Source of the DNA: Paracoccus sp. DMF-8
Lineage (GTDB): Bacteria > Pseudomonadota > Alphaproteobacteria > Rhodobacterales > Rhodobacteraceae
Length of the DNA stretch: 64,000 bases
Assembly: GCF_029309835.1 (NCBI RefSeq)
Contig: NZ_JARJHL010000005.1
Location: forward strand, 1 to 64,000
Reading direction: 5' to 3'
The notes beneath the pieces are model-generated. The model was given only the letters and a program-made list of their open reading frames with translations, did no database searches and was not told the origin of the DNA. Below are positions 1-9,047 of the stretch, piece after piece; within the stretch, counting starts at the first letter, position 1, and each line of letters begins with the position of its first letter. The translations under genes and the position numbers were made by a program.

Positions 1-52
1 CCGTCTTTGACGACGTGACGGATCATCTGGTGTGGTCAGATCGGTCAGGGTG

Positions 53-484
53 TCAGGCAATCCGGTTTCCTTCGATGTCGATGATCAATTGGCCGTCCTC
101 CTTGGCGAAAGGACCCGGAGGGAGCTTGTCGAGCAGATCGAGGACAGTCTCGGACGGGCGGCAGAGCCTGACGCCCTTCGGCGTGCAGACGATCGGGCGG
201 TTCACGAGGATCGGTTGGTGCGTCATGGCGTCCAGCAATGCGTCGTCGGAGACGTCCGGCGCGGTGAGCCCCATCCCCTCAGCCGGTGAGCGCGCAATGC
301 GCAGCGCCTCGCGCACCGTGATCCCGGCGGCTGCGAACAGCGCCAGAAGCTGCGGGCGCGTCCAGCCCTCCTTGAGGTACTCGATGACGGTCGGCTCGTA
401 CCCGGCCGCCTGGATGATCCCGAGGACGTTGCGGGAGGTGCCGCAGTCGGGATTGTGGTGGATGACAACCGGGAAGGTGCTCAC
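53..484 (-). CDS. arsC: Glutaredoxin-type arsenate reductase ArsC
   Basis: Reduces arsenate to arsenite in the cytoplasm for export by the neighbouring Acr3. The 143-residue product has the family's usual length and opens with the [10 protein letters not shown] active-site segment, where the Cys is the nucleophile; the RSP and NRPIV stretches carry the conserved arginines. The start is GTG at 484-482, overlapping the acr3 stop by four bases, so the two are translationally coupled. It is the last clear gene of the arsR-acr3-arsC operon. Nothing can be called in bases 1-52; an ATG at 26-24 on the same strand could open a further gene that leaves the window. Confidence 0.93.
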   Translation of the reverse strand: MSTFPVVIHHNPDCGTSRNVLGIIQAAGYEPTVIEYLKEGWTRPQLLALFAAAGITVREALRIARSPAEGMGLTAPDVSDDALLDAMTHQPILVNRPIVCTPKGVRLCRPSETVLDLLDKLPPGPFAKEDGQLIIDIEGNRIA

Positions 485-1500
485 GCGGGGAACCTCTCGC
501 GTGTCCGGTTCGCGAACGCGACGAGGCTGAGCATCACCGGCACCTCGACCAGCACGCCCACCACAGTGGCCAGAGCCGCGCCCGAGTTCAGCCCGAAGAG
601 CCCGATCGCCACGGCGACCGCGAGTTCGAAGAAGTTCGACGTGCCGATCAGCGCGCAGGGCGCGGCGACCCGGTGCGGCACGGCCCAAAGATAGGCCCAT
701 CCATACCCGAGCGCGAAGATGCCGTAGGACTGGATGATGATCGGAACCGCGATCAGTGCGATCAGCAGCGGTTGCGCAAGGATCACCGGCCCCTGAAAGC
801 CGAAGAGGAGCACTACGGTGATAAGGAGACCCACGACCGAAGCCGGTTTGATGCGCGCCGTGAACGCCGTCACCGCGGCCTCGCCACCCTTCGCGATCAG
901 CGCACGTCGCGTCAGGAGACCGGCAATCAGGGGAATGACGATGTAGAGGACGACCGACAGGATCAGCGTCTCCCACGGCACGCTGATGTCGGTCACGCCC
1001 AGAAGGAAGGCCACGATAGGGGCAAAGGCCACCACCATGATCAGGTCGTTCACCGAGACCTGCACCAGCGTGTAGTTGGGATCGCCCTTGGTCAGCTGCG
1101 ACCAGACGAAGACCATCGCGGTGCAGGGCGCGGCGCCGAGCAGGATCAGGCCCGCGATGTATTCCGGCGCGCGCTCAGGATCGATCAGCCCGGCGAAGAC
1201 GTAGTTGAAGAACAGGACCGCAAGCGCCGCCATCGTGAAGGGCTTGATCAACCAGTTGATGGCCAGCGTGATGACAAGGCCCTTCGGGCGCTGCCCCACC
1301 GCCTTGAGCGATCCGAGATCCACCGCGATCATCATCGGATAGACCATCGCCCAGATCAGGACGGCGACGACGAGGTTGACCGAGGCGACCTCCAGCGCGG
1401 CCAGCGCGCCGAACAGACCCGGCGCGAGGCTGCCGAGGACGAGCCCGGCCAGGATGCAGAGGGCGACCCAGAGGGTCAGCCAGCGTTCAAACAGGCTCAT
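481..1500 (-). CDS. acr3: Acr3-type arsenite efflux permease
   Basis: Inner-membrane arsenite exporter of the Acr3 (bile/arsenite/riboflavin transporter) family, 339 residues with about ten hydrophobic segments. The conserved Cys lies in [15 protein letters not shown], a signature of Acr3 and not of ArsB. The start ATG at 1500-1498 overlaps the arsR stop (ATGA), and its own stop overlaps the arsC GTG. It exports the arsenite made by ArsC, and its expression should follow ArsR derepression. Confidence 0.93.
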   Translation of the reverse strand: MSLFERWLTLWVALCILAGLVLGSLAPGLFGALAALEVASVNLVVAVLIWAMVYPMMIAVDLGSLKAVGQRPKGLVITLAINWLIKPFTMAALAVLFFNYVFAGLIDPERAPEYIAGLILLGAAPCTAMVFVWSQLTKGDPNYTLVQVSVNDLIMVVAFAPIVAFLLGVTDISVPWETLILSVVLYIVIPLIAGLLTRRALIAKGGEAAVTAFTARIKPASVVGLLITVVLLFGFQGPVILAQPLLIALIAVPIIIQSYGIFALGYGWAYLWAVPHRVAAPCALIGTSNFFELAVAVAIGLFGLNSGAALATVVGVLVEVPVMLSLVAFANRTRERFPA

Positions 1501-1820
1501 GAAAGTTCCTTCTCGTCGGGCATGCAGCAGACCGCGGCGGACGGCGCGGTCAGCGTGCCGATAAATTCTGCCAGCGGCTCGAGCGCGGCGGGGTTCAACG
1601 CGTAGCAAGTACGCGGGCCGGAGATCTCGCCGGTGATGACCCCGGCGGCCTTCAGGATGCGCAGGTGCTCGGAGACCGTGGACTGCGCCAGGCCGACAGC
1701 GTCCACGATGTCGCCGCCGATGCATCCGGGCGTGGCGAGCAGCAGCCGCAGAATGCGCAGCCGTGCCGGATGCGCGAGCGCCTTGGCCAGGTCAGCGATC
1801 TCGATGTCAGTATCCTGCAT
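1497..1820 (-). CDS. arsR: ArsR/SmtB-family repressor of the arsenic operon
   Basis: A 107-residue winged-helix repressor heading the ars operon. The HTH is around [19 protein letters not shown]. The usual metalloid site in the recognition-helix area (CVCD in E. coli ArsR) is absent. Instead there is a Cys in ATPGCIGG, one in RTCYAL and a vicinal CC pair near the C terminus (AAVCCMP), as in alphaproteobacterial ArsR proteins that bind arsenite with C-terminal cysteines. I chose ATG at 1820; a TTG six bases upstream is possible. A dyad lies just upstream. Confidence 0.9.
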   Translation of the reverse strand: MQDTDIEIADLAKALAHPARLRILRLLLATPGCIGGDIVDAVGLAQSTVSEHLRILKAAGVITGEISGPRTCYALNPAALEPLAEFIGTLTAPSAAVCCMPDEKELS

Positions 1821-1841
1821 GAGCAATCCCTGTGTTCGTCA

Positions 1842-1857
1842 ATCGTCGATAGACGAT
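1842..1857. promoter_or_regulatory. Candidate ArsR operator overlapping the ars promoter
   Basis: A perfect 6-bp inverted repeat, ATCGTC and GACGAT with a GATA spacer, sits 22 bp upstream of the arsR ATG. On the minus strand a TTGTGT hexamer is followed after 17 bp by TATCGA, which falls inside the dyad, so a bound repressor would block the -10 region. This fits autoregulation by ArsR; binding is inferred. Confidence 0.6.
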
Positions 1858-1955
1858 AAATGTAGTGCACACAATGGTGTTCGCTGCAGAGCAACCATCG
1901 TGGCCAAACGGGCGAAGCGACCTCTCGTGATCGTTTTAAATCAATGATTTAAGGT

Positions 1956-1991
1956 GGAGAAGGTTGGACGTCAGGCCCATTCCCTCCGCCA
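1956..1991 (+). repeat. 36-nt att-like motif, copy A
   Basis: One of five ungapped 36-nt relatives in the window (others at 14825, 16295, 17124 and 58279), all on the plus strand. It begins GGAGAAGGTTGG and ends CCCTCCGCCA, which resembles a tRNA-Ser 3' end. Copy A differs from the copy at 58279 at about three positions. It lies between the arsenic operon and the accessory genes that follow. Role as an attachment-site remnant is inferred. Confidence 0.55.
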
Positions 1992-2448
1992 TTATCCCTG
2001 TTGCGAACACGGACAGGTTCCCCACGAGGTGCGGAAATCGTCGTGTTTTCAAAGGGCTTTGCTCTCCCCATGCGAACCTCTGAGACTGCGCGCCGGGCCC
2101 GTTCCGGGCTCTGAACGACTCTCCGTCTCTGTTCGGGCGAACCTCACCGAATTCGGTTCGGTTGGATTTTTTCACGCTTTTCCAATGGCCTGAGTTTCAA
2201 CCCCGCCAAAACTTCGGGCCTTGTGTCAATCGCCTTGGAGGGGAACAGAGCCGCAACACGCGAGGGGCGCAGCCGCTGGGTGCGCTGGCCGAATGGCGCG
2301 TAGCGGTGGCGGTGTCCGCCCGTGACGAGAACCGGAAAACCCCGACGACAAAAGGACTTGAACTCGTTAGCGTTACAAGGCGCAGGGCGGTGACCAACGG
2401 CACTTGCGAACCAGCCATCATCATATGGAACGATTTTCAGGAGAGTGC
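1992..2448. other. Intergenic stretch without a supported gene
   Basis: About 450 bases between repeat copy A and the phosphatase start. Open frames here are short, lack recognisable motifs and have no ribosome-binding site. The only signal is the AGGAGAG Shine-Dalgarno at 2439-2445 serving the next gene. Confidence 0.6.
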
Positions 2449-3387
2449 ATGGGAACAGTCGATATCATCCCCGACATCCACGGGCAGATCGCGAAACTAC
2501 GGGGAGCGCTCGATGCACTCGGATGGCGGCGGAACGCGGCGGGCTGGATCCATCCCGACCCGGAGCGGACCATCGTTTTTCTGGGCGACTTCATCGACCG
2601 TGGGCCGGAGAACCGGGCCGTCATTCACCTGGTGCGCGACCTGATCGACAGCGGCAAGGCCCGCGCGATCATGGGCAACCACGAGCTCAATGCCCTTCAC
2701 TTCCACACGGCCCACCCCGAGACCGGCCAGCCCCTCCGCGCTCATTCGGAGAAGAACCTGCGCCAGCACGCAAGCTTCCTGGCGGAGTTCCCCGTCGGTG
2801 CCGGCGAGACCCACGAGGCGCTGGCGTGGATGCACAGCCTCCCGCTGTTTCTGGAAGCTGAGGGATTCCGCGCCGTGCATGCCTGCTGGGTCGCCCCCTC
2901 GATCGACCGCGTGCGGGCGCTCACCAAGGACGGCGTTCTGTCCGAAGAGCAGTTGATCCGCGCGGCTGACCCTGCCGACGAGCTTTTCCACCTTGCCGAG
3001 GAAATCACGAAGGGGCCCGAACACCAGCTTCCCGATGGGTTTGCATTCCGCGACAAAGACGGCACCCACCGCGATCACGTTCGGCTGCAATGGTGGAATG
3101 CAGGGGCCCGGACCTGGCGTGACATCTCTATCTCGGTTCCTGTTCCGGATGATCTGCCCGATGCACCACTACCGGGAACCCTGATGGCGCAGACCTATCC
3201 CGTCCACGAACGCCTCGTCTTCTTCGGTCACTACTGGCTCAGCGGCGATCCGGTCCTGCAGGCTCCGAACGCGCTGTGCCTCGACTATTCCGCAGGCAAG
3301 GATGGGCCGCTGGTCACATACGAACTGCACCCGGGTGAGACGTTGCTCTCCCCCGACCGGGTTTGGCTTCACGCGATCCCTTACTGA
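2449..3387 (+). CDS. PPP-family metallophosphatase
   Basis: Calcineurin-like phosphoesterase of the PPP group, 312 residues, probably cytoplasmic. The two-metal site is visible in order: DIHGQ near residue 8, GDFIDRG near 46, GNHE near 76, and a late GHYW histidine. Bacterial relatives are protein Ser/Thr phosphatases or Ap4A hydrolases; sequence alone does not choose. The start ATG at 2449 has a good AGGAGAG ribosome-binding site; an upstream in-frame ATG at 2425 has none. It stands alone and converges on the recombinase-linked gene at 3397. It may be cargo of the recombinase-bearing segment. Confidence 0.85.
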   Translation: MGTVDIIPDIHGQIAKLRGALDALGWRRNAAGWIHPDPERTIVFLGDFIDRGPENRAVIHLVRDLIDSGKARAIMGNHELNALHFHTAHPETGQPLRAHSEKNLRQHASFLAEFPVGAGETHEALAWMHSLPLFLEAEGFRAVHACWVAPSIDRVRALTKDGVLSEEQLIRAADPADELFHLAEEITKGPEHQLPDGFAFRDKDGTHRDHVRLQWWNAGARTWRDISISVPVPDDLPDAPLPGTLMAQTYPVHERLVFFGHYWLSGDPVLQAPNALCLDYSAGKDGPLVTYELHPGETLLSPDRVWLHAIPY

Positions 3388-3396
3388 CCCTTCGTC

Positions 3397-3777
3397 TCAG
3401 TCGAACACCCGCCCCGGCTGCTCGTCCCACGGAAGGGATGCGACGAAGCACAGATCGTAGATGCTGATCGTCGAAGGCTCGCGGTGGACGACCAGCCGCT
3501 CAAGAACCTCTGGCGCCAGCCACGCAAGCCGCAGGAGGCGGCCGACGTAGCGGTCGGAGAGGCCCTCGTCGGCGGCGAGGTCGGCGAGCGTGGCGACGTC
3601 GCCGCGTTCCAGCCGCTGCCGCCAGCCCCATGCGCGGCCGATGGCGCGCAGCAGGTGGGGATCCTGCCCGCGGCCCATGGCGGCCTCGACATGCTTCGGC
3701 GGAAGGATCCGGGGACGACCGCCGCGACGGCGGAGTTCGAGCGGGATATGGACGCGCAGGGTCTCGGGCTCGGGCAT
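3397..3777 (-). CDS. Small HTH protein coupled to the serine recombinase
   Basis: A 126-residue soluble protein of unknown exact role. Its centre (LADLAADEGLSDRYVGRLLR) reads as a helix-turn-helix of the KorB/Spo0J type, followed by a basic patch and an acidic tail. Its ATG overlaps the recombinase stop (TGATG), so the two are co-translated, which suggests an accessory or directionality factor. A link to excision is inference from position only. Confidence 0.7.
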   Translation of the reverse strand: MPEPETLRVHIPLELRRRGGRPRILPPKHVEAAMGRGQDPHLLRAIGRAWGWRQRLERGDVATLADLAADEGLSDRYVGRLLRLAWLAPEVLERLVVHREPSTISIYDLCFVASLPWDEQPGRVFD

Positions 3778-5099
3778 CAGGCGACCTCCCTCTTCGGCGG
3801 GGCCATCAGCGCCGCGATAGCGCCCAGCCCATCGTGGCGCAGGTCGATGGCGATGCCCGCCTCGCTCACGGTGATGCGCGCGACCAGAAGCTGGACGATG
3901 CGTGCCTGCTCGGCCGGGATCAGCGCTTTCCACAGGTCATCGAACTGCGCCAGCGCGACGACGACGGTGGTCTCGTCGAGATCGGGACGGTCCTTCCGGA
4001 CCGCTCGCGCCGTGCGCGCCGCCACCTCGGGCGTGCGCAGCATCCGGCGGATTTCGCCGATGACGGCCTCCTCGACCATGGCACCTGGCAGCCGCTGCGG
4101 CCCACGCAACTCGGCTGCAGGATCGTTCCGGATCACGTCCATGGACGTGTAGTAGCAGTAACGCTTGCCCTTCCGCTTGGTGTGGTGCGGCGTCATGGCG
4201 GCACCGGTCTCGGTGAAGATCAGCCCGCGCAGGAGCGCAGGCTGCGCCGCGCGCGCCACCGCCGCCCGCGCCACACGGTTGTTGGCGATGACCGCGTGCA
4301 CCTCGTCCCATAGCTTCTGGTCGATGATCGCGGCGTGTTCGCCCGGATAGACGTCGTCCTTGTGCACCGCGAGGCCGAGATAGACCTTGTTGTGCAGGAA
4401 CTTCAGCAGGTAGCCCCGGTCGAACACCGCGCCGCGCTTGGTGCGGATCCCGCGCGCGTGCAGTTCCTTCAGCACCTGCGCGGTGGAACTTGACCGCGCA
4501 TAGAGGCGGAAGATCGTCCGGACCTGTTCCGCCTCAGCGGGCTCGATCACCAGCTTGCGGTCCTTCACGACATAGCCAAGGGGCACCGGACCGCCCATCC
4601 ACATCCCCTTCCGGCGGGAGGCCGCGAACTTGTCCCGGATCCGCTCGCCGATCACCTCGCGTTCGAACTGGGCGAAGCTGAGCAGGATGTTCAGCGTCAG
4701 CCGGCCCATGGACGTGGTGGTGTTGAAAGACTGGGTGACCGAGACGAAGGTCACGCCGAGGCGGTCGAAGATCTCCACCAGCTTTGAGAAGTCCATCAGC
4801 GCGCGGCTGAGGCGGTCGATCTTGTAGACCACGACCACGTCGACCAAACCGTCCTCGATGTCGGCGATCAGCTGCGTCAGCGCCGGGCGGTCCAGCGTCC
4901 CGCCGGAAAAGCCGCCGTCGTCGTAGCGGTCGCGCAGGGCGACCCAGCCCTCGGCGCGCTGGGAGGCGATGTAGGCCTCGCAGGCTTCGCGCTGCGCGTC
5001 GAGGCTGTTGAACTCCATGTCGAGCCCTTCCTCGCTCGACTTGCGGGTATAGATAGCGCAGCGCAGGCGGCGGACGGGTTCGGGCTTGGCGCGGCTCAT
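3777..5099 (-). CDS. Large serine recombinase (site-specific integrase)
   Basis: A 440-residue recombinase of the large serine family. The catalytic domain starts at AIYTRKSS with Ser21 as the likely nucleophile, followed by the resolvase motifs YKIDRLSRA and SFAQFEREVIGERI. A 'recombinase' domain with GYVVKDRKL follows, then a C-terminal half. I use ATG 5099, directly before the conserved N terminus; further in-frame sequence upstream overlaps the nuclease remnant. The gene sits head-on against a truncated phage nuclease, as if the element had inserted there. It is shorter than many large serine integrases (500-600 residues) and lacks an obvious zinc ribbon. Confidence 0.88.
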   Translation of the reverse strand: MSRAKPEPVRRLRCAIYTRKSSEEGLDMEFNSLDAQREACEAYIASQRAEGWVALRDRYDDGGFSGGTLDRPALTQLIADIEDGLVDVVVVYKIDRLSRALMDFSKLVEIFDRLGVTFVSVTQSFNTTTSMGRLTLNILLSFAQFEREVIGERIRDKFAASRRKGMWMGGPVPLGYVVKDRKLVIEPAEAEQVRTIFRLYARSSSTAQVLKELHARGIRTKRGAVFDRGYLLKFLHNKVYLGLAVHKDDVYPGEHAAIIDQKLWDEVHAVIANNRVARAAVARAAQPALLRGLIFTETGAAMTPHHTKRKGKRYCYYTSMDVIRNDPAAELRGPQRLPGAMVEEAVIGEIRRMLRTPEVAARTARAVRKDRPDLDETTVVVALAQFDDLWKALIPAEQARIVQLLVARITVSEAGIAIDLRHDGLGAIAALMAPPKREVA

Positions 5100-5130
5100 G
5101 GGGCGGGCCTCCGCACCATGGGCCACCCCC

Positions 5131-5496
5131 GCGCTCTGGGAGTGCAAGACTATGAACGCGAAGAACTGGCGCGAGACGGTGGCCAAGGGCGTGACCGTCG
5201 CGAAGCCGGTCTATGCCGCGCAGATCGCGCTCTACCAAGCCTACATGGAAGCGACGGTGCCGGGCATCAGCGCGAACCCCGCGCTGTTCACCGCGATCAA
5301 CAAGGACACGGCCGAGCTGCACCACGACCTCGTGCCCTTCGATGCCGACCTCGCGCAGCGCATGTCGGACCGCGGCGTCCGGATCCTGCGGGCGACCGAC
5401 GCGGGCGAGCTGCTCCCGCGCATCGCCGCCAATCGCGACTTCTTCGAATGCCGGTTCTGCCCGTGTGCCGAGCGCTGCTGGAGCCTGCCGGCATGA
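5131..5496 (+). pseudogene. C-terminal remnant of a phage RecB/Cas4-like nuclease
   Basis: The frame resumes with ALWECKTM, which matches the (D/E)xK of PD-(D/E)XK nucleases, then QIALYQAYM (the QxxxY motif of this group), and ends in a cysteine cluster, CRFCPCAERC, as in Fe-S RecB-like exonucleases. The N-terminal part of the domain is missing: upstream lies the opposed recombinase start. The stop overlaps the start of the primase-helicase (ATGA), so this was the phage gene directly before it. The last bases recur just before the primase fragment at 42.1 kb. Confidence 0.72.
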
Positions 5497-7806
5497 GCGA
5501 CGACAACATCATCCATTTCAATCCCCGGCGGGATTTCAACGACGCGGCACCTCTGGCCGATCCCTTCGCGGTCGAACCGGACGCGGGCCAGATCGCGCGC
5601 TTCGTCGATGTGGTCTTTGGCTATTCCGACGGGCTGATCCCGGTTCGCGGTTTCGTCGACAAGGGTCAGGGCAAGGACGGCCGGCCGCACAACATCTGGA
5701 TCGAGGCGGACGCCACCGCGCCAAAGAAGCTCGCCACCTTCGCCGGCTGGGCCGCGCGCGAGGGGGCTGCGGTCTACGTCATCCTCGGCACCGTCGCGGA
5801 AACGGGCCAGACCCGCGCCGCGGATGTCCTGCAGATGCAAAGCCTCGTGGTCGATCTCGACTCGGGCGACATCCCGGCCAAGCTTGATCATCTGGTCCAC
5901 CACCTCGGGCGACCGACGCTCACCGTCGAGAGCGGCGGGCGCACGCCCGAGGGCGCGACCAAGCTCCATGTCTGGTGGAAGCTGACCGAACCCGCGGAGG
6001 GTGCCGATCTCGCCCGGCTCTGCCAGCTTCGTGGCGAGATCGCGCTGAAGGTGGGTGGCGACACGCATTTCCGCTCGGCCCACCAGCCGATCCGCGTGCC
6101 CGGCACCGTCTATCACAAGGGCGGGCTCACCCGGCTGGTGCAGATCCGCGAGGCGACAGAGCTCGAGGTCGATCACGCCGAGATGGCTGAGCGCGTCGCC
6201 GACATGCCGCCCATGCCAGGCGTCGGCATGGCGACGGCAGAGCCCCGCGAGAAACCCGCCATTGACGACGTGCTGGTGACCCTGGTGCACGAGGGCGGCA
6301 CGGACGACTGGTCCCGTTTCGAGGGTGCTTCGGCCGCCATCGGTTATTTCCTGCGGCCGGTCCACGAGGGCCGGATGTCGATGGACGAGGGCTGGACGGC
6401 GATCTCCGGCTACAACGCCGCGATGCTGCGCCCCTGCTGGCCGCTCGACCGGCTGAAGCGCGAGACCAACCGCCTGTGGAAGCTGCATATCAAGCGGCAC
6501 GGGTCGCCGCTGATCCGTCTCGACAGCGCGGCGCCCGCGCAAACCGACCTGCCCACCTTCACGCTGGGCGCGCTGCTCGACGACACGAGCCCGATGCCCG
6601 ACGACATCATCGGCCCGCGCGTGCTGACGCCGGGCGGCCTCTTGGCGCTGGGCGGCGCGCCCAAGGTCGGCAAGAGCGACCTGGCTGATCGCATTGCTTG
6701 TGCAACATGGCGGCCGGCGTGCCCTTCCTCGGCTTCACCCTGCCGCGGCCGCTGCGGATTTTCTATCTGCAGGCCGAGCTGCAGTATCACTACCTGCGCG
6801 AGCGCCTCCACCAGATCGGCCTGCCGTCCGAAGTCCTTGTTGCCGCCCGAGACGGCTCTGTGGCCACCCCGCGGCTGAAGCTGCTGCTCGACGCACGAGT
6901 GGCAGTCACCCGAGTGCTGGAGGCAATCCGGAGCGCCTTTCCCGAGAGCCCGCCCGATATCATCTGCATCGATCCGATCCGGAACGTCTTCGACGGCGGG
7001 CCGGCGGGTCCGAACGGCGGCAGCGCCGGCGAGAACGACAACAGCGCGATGATGTTCTTCCTCAAGGAACGCGTCGAAGCGCTGCAGGCAGCGGTCAATC
7101 CCGATGCCGGCGTCATCCTCGTCCACCACACGAAGAAGCTCTCGAAGCAGCAGGTGAAGGACGATCCGTTCCTGGCTCTCTCCGGTGCCAGTGCTCTCCG
7201 GGGCTACTACACCTCCGGCCTGATCCTGCACCGCCCCGACGACGACAGCACCACCCGCCGCCTCGAGATCGAACTGCGCAACGGCCCGGCCCTGGAGGCG
7301 AAGCTGGTCGACAAGATCGGGGGCACATGGGTTGAGGTCAGCCGGCTCTTCGAACGCGTCGTGCGGCCAGGAAATGGGCGCGAAGCACGACGCCGAGCGG
7401 GATCGCAAGCGCGACGTCATCCTCTCGATCCTGCTCGCCGAGGCCGCCGAGGGGCGGCTCTACACCTCGACGCAGTTCCGCGAGGCCTTCGAGAACCAGC
7501 ACGGTCTCGGCAGCCAGTCGACCATCCGTGACCGGATCGCCGTTCAAGCCACCAAGGGGGCGATCAGCCTGCATCCGCGACGGCGCCCTCTACGGGCTTG
7601 GGCCGTCGCGGTCGCGCTTCGGGTACCTCTGCGTCGAGGGGATGGTCATGCCCACGGGCGGCGAGGATGTCGATCCGGCGACCGGCGAGGTCAACCTCGC
7701 CAGCATCGCAGTGCTGCCCACCCATTACAAATCGCCGCAGACAGGGGCGCTGCTCGAGGTCGAGAACCCCCAGGTCTGGGTTTATCCGGAGGGTGAACGG
7801 ACATGA
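5493..7806 (+). pseudogene. Phage primase-helicase (RepA-like AAA), frameshifted
   Basis: The N-terminal half is primase-like (LVVDLDSGD, then KLHVWWKLT and the histidines around FRSAHQPIRVPG); the C-terminal half is a RecA/RepA-type ATPase with Walker A GGAPKVGKSD and a Walker B-like IICIDPIRN. The reading frame moves four times. Each shift is explained by one extra base in a short run: near 6683, 6704, 7365 and 7568. Removing four bases leaves 2310 nt, exactly 770 codons with no internal stop. It belongs to the phage early region. As given it would end at about residue 460, so I list it as a pseudogene, although sequencing error is an equal explanation. Confidence 0.8.
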
Positions 7807-7847
7807 TCGCCCCCGCAGATCGCTCTCGCACAGAATTGCGCAGCGGC

Positions 7848-8078
7848 CAGTTTGAACCAGATGTGGCCTTGCCGAAACTGCCCTGCCACCCTCACGCAGA
7901 AGCGCAAAGCGCCCGCTGTGCCCAGTTTCGGCCCGCATCCGAAACTGCCCCCGCAGGATTGCGCGGATGCCGCAACCGCTACGCTGCACCCAGTTTCGGG
8001 CGAGTCAGGCGAAAGCACCCTCCCGAAACTGGAATTCCCATTTCTTGTCAGCGTGTTGATGCGGTTTTCCAGTTTCGG
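7848..8078. repeat. Alternating CCGAAACTG / CAGTTTCGG 9-mer cluster
   Basis: Six perfect 9-mers in strict alternation: CCGAAACTG at 7872, 7939 and 8023; CAGTTTCGG at 7923, 7991 and 8070. A degenerate half (CAGTTTGAA) lies at 7848. Pair spacings are 51, 52 and 47 bases start to start. The cluster fills the space between the primase-helicase and the RuvC-like gene, where no credible gene exists. Position and form suggest a replication origin or multi-site operator of the phage; that role is inferred. Confidence 0.7.
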
Positions 8079-8270
8079 GGGTGAAACCACCCCTCCGGGG
8101 GTGGGGGAGAACGCCGCAGGCGGGTTCTCCCACGCCCACCCTCAGGGGTTTCGCGCGCGATGCCTGCCCACGCGCCAACCTTCCGATCCGGCGACGGCGG
8201 CCCCGTACCGCCAAGCACCAGACCGCCGTCGTCTTCCACCCGAGCAGCCAACCAGAAGAGGAGACTACTC
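8079..8270. other. Non-coding spacer after the 9-mer cluster
   Basis: About 190 GC-rich bases with two short G/C hairpins near 8088-8130 (CACCCC against GGGGTG). No gene is supported. An AGAAGAGGAG tract at about 8256-8265 serves as ribosome-binding site for the gene at 8271. Confidence 0.5.
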
Positions 8271-8674
8271 ATGGCTGACCTGACTCTCGCCGCACACCGC
8301 CGCGAGGCAATCCCCGATCTGCCACCCGCCGTCCGGGCCAACCGCGCGATGCTGGCGCTCGACCTCGGCACCGCCACGGGCCCGTCGCCGCCATCTGGTT
8401 CGAGGAGGTCCGCCGCCACGCGGCCACCGACGCGGCCCATGTCTATGGCGGGCTGATGGCCACGCTGACCGCATGGGCCGAACTGCGCGGCATTCCCTAC
8501 GAGGGCGTCCCGGTCGGCACGATCAAGCGCCACGCCACCGGCAAGGGCAACGCTCCCAAGCAGGCGATGATCGCCGCGGCCGGGGCGCGCGGCTTCAGCC
8601 CCGCCGACGACAACGAGGCCGACGCCATCGCGATCCTGCTCTGGGCGCTGGAGACCAAGGGGGGCCTGCAATGA
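8271..8674 (+). pseudogene. Phage RuvC-like RNase H-fold nuclease, internal deletion
   Basis: The start, MLALDLGTATG, is the first strand and metal-binding Asp of a RuvC/RNase H fold. The frame then shifts, and IWFEEVRRHAATDAAHVYGG continues in another phase. It returns for the C terminus with KGNAPKQAM and DDNEADAIA, which hold the late acidic residues. A stretch joining strand 1 to the central helix is missing at about 8379, together with a frame change, so the protein cannot be functional. Its stop overlaps the next start. Likely role when intact: Holliday-junction processing in phage replication. Confidence 0.72.
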
Positions 8675-8868
8675 GGCGGTTTCCCCGTGGCTATGGCGGC
8701 GAGCGCCGCAACCCCGAACAGGTCAAGCGCGACGGCTGGAAGGAGCAACGCGTGTTCGCAGTTTCCCTTGACGATCAGAGACTTACTTGGCCTGAGCGGG
8801 AGCTGGTGCGGCAACTCGGCGAGCGTCTCTACGGCGCGCGCCCAACACAACGAGAGGTGAGGAAATGA
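8671..8868 (+). CDS. Small conserved phage protein, unknown function
   Basis: A 65-residue basic protein, MRRFPRGYGGERR at the start, with WPERELVRQLGERLYG near the C terminus. It is coupled by ATGA overlaps to the RuvC-like gene before it and the small gene after it, so it belongs to the phage early operon. I recognise no domain. Confidence 0.6.
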   Translation: MRRFPRGYGGERRNPEQVKRDGWKEQRVFAVSLDDQRLTWPERELVRQLGERLYGARPTQREVRK

Positions 8869-8979
8869 CCCCTTGGACACCAGCCGACGTGGAAGCGGCT
8901 GGATCTTGCGCGGGATGCGGACCGGGCGCTGGACAGCGCGCCGGGGCTGATCGTGGCGAACTGGGTAAAGAGGTGGTAA
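8865..8979 (+). pseudogene. Tiny phage gene with a +1 shift
   Basis: From ATG 8865 the frame as given runs on past 8979 in low-quality sequence. Removing one C from the CCCC run at 8870-8873 gives a 37-residue frame (114 nt) ending at TAA 8977-8979, with the sensible sequence WKRLDLARDADRALDSAPGL. This is the same +1-in-a-run pattern as in the primase-helicase. Function unknown. Confidence 0.45.
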
Positions 8980-9047
8980 GCAAGGAGAGTTGGGCCGTAT
9001 CGCTCAACAAAGAACCCCGTTTACGGATAACGTCGCAATTGATCTAG

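Noticed and set aside
1956..1991. Possible tRNA gene at the 36-nt motif, because it ends CCGCCA
   Set aside because: No cloverleaf can be built: T arm and anticodon arm are absent. Only a 3'-end-like remnant remains.
7803..8084. A 93-codon plus-strand frame starting at the primase-helicase stop (ATGA)
   Set aside because: It coincides with the repeated 9-mers, reads as low-quality Ala/Arg text, and other frames are equally open. I treat the stretch as non-coding.
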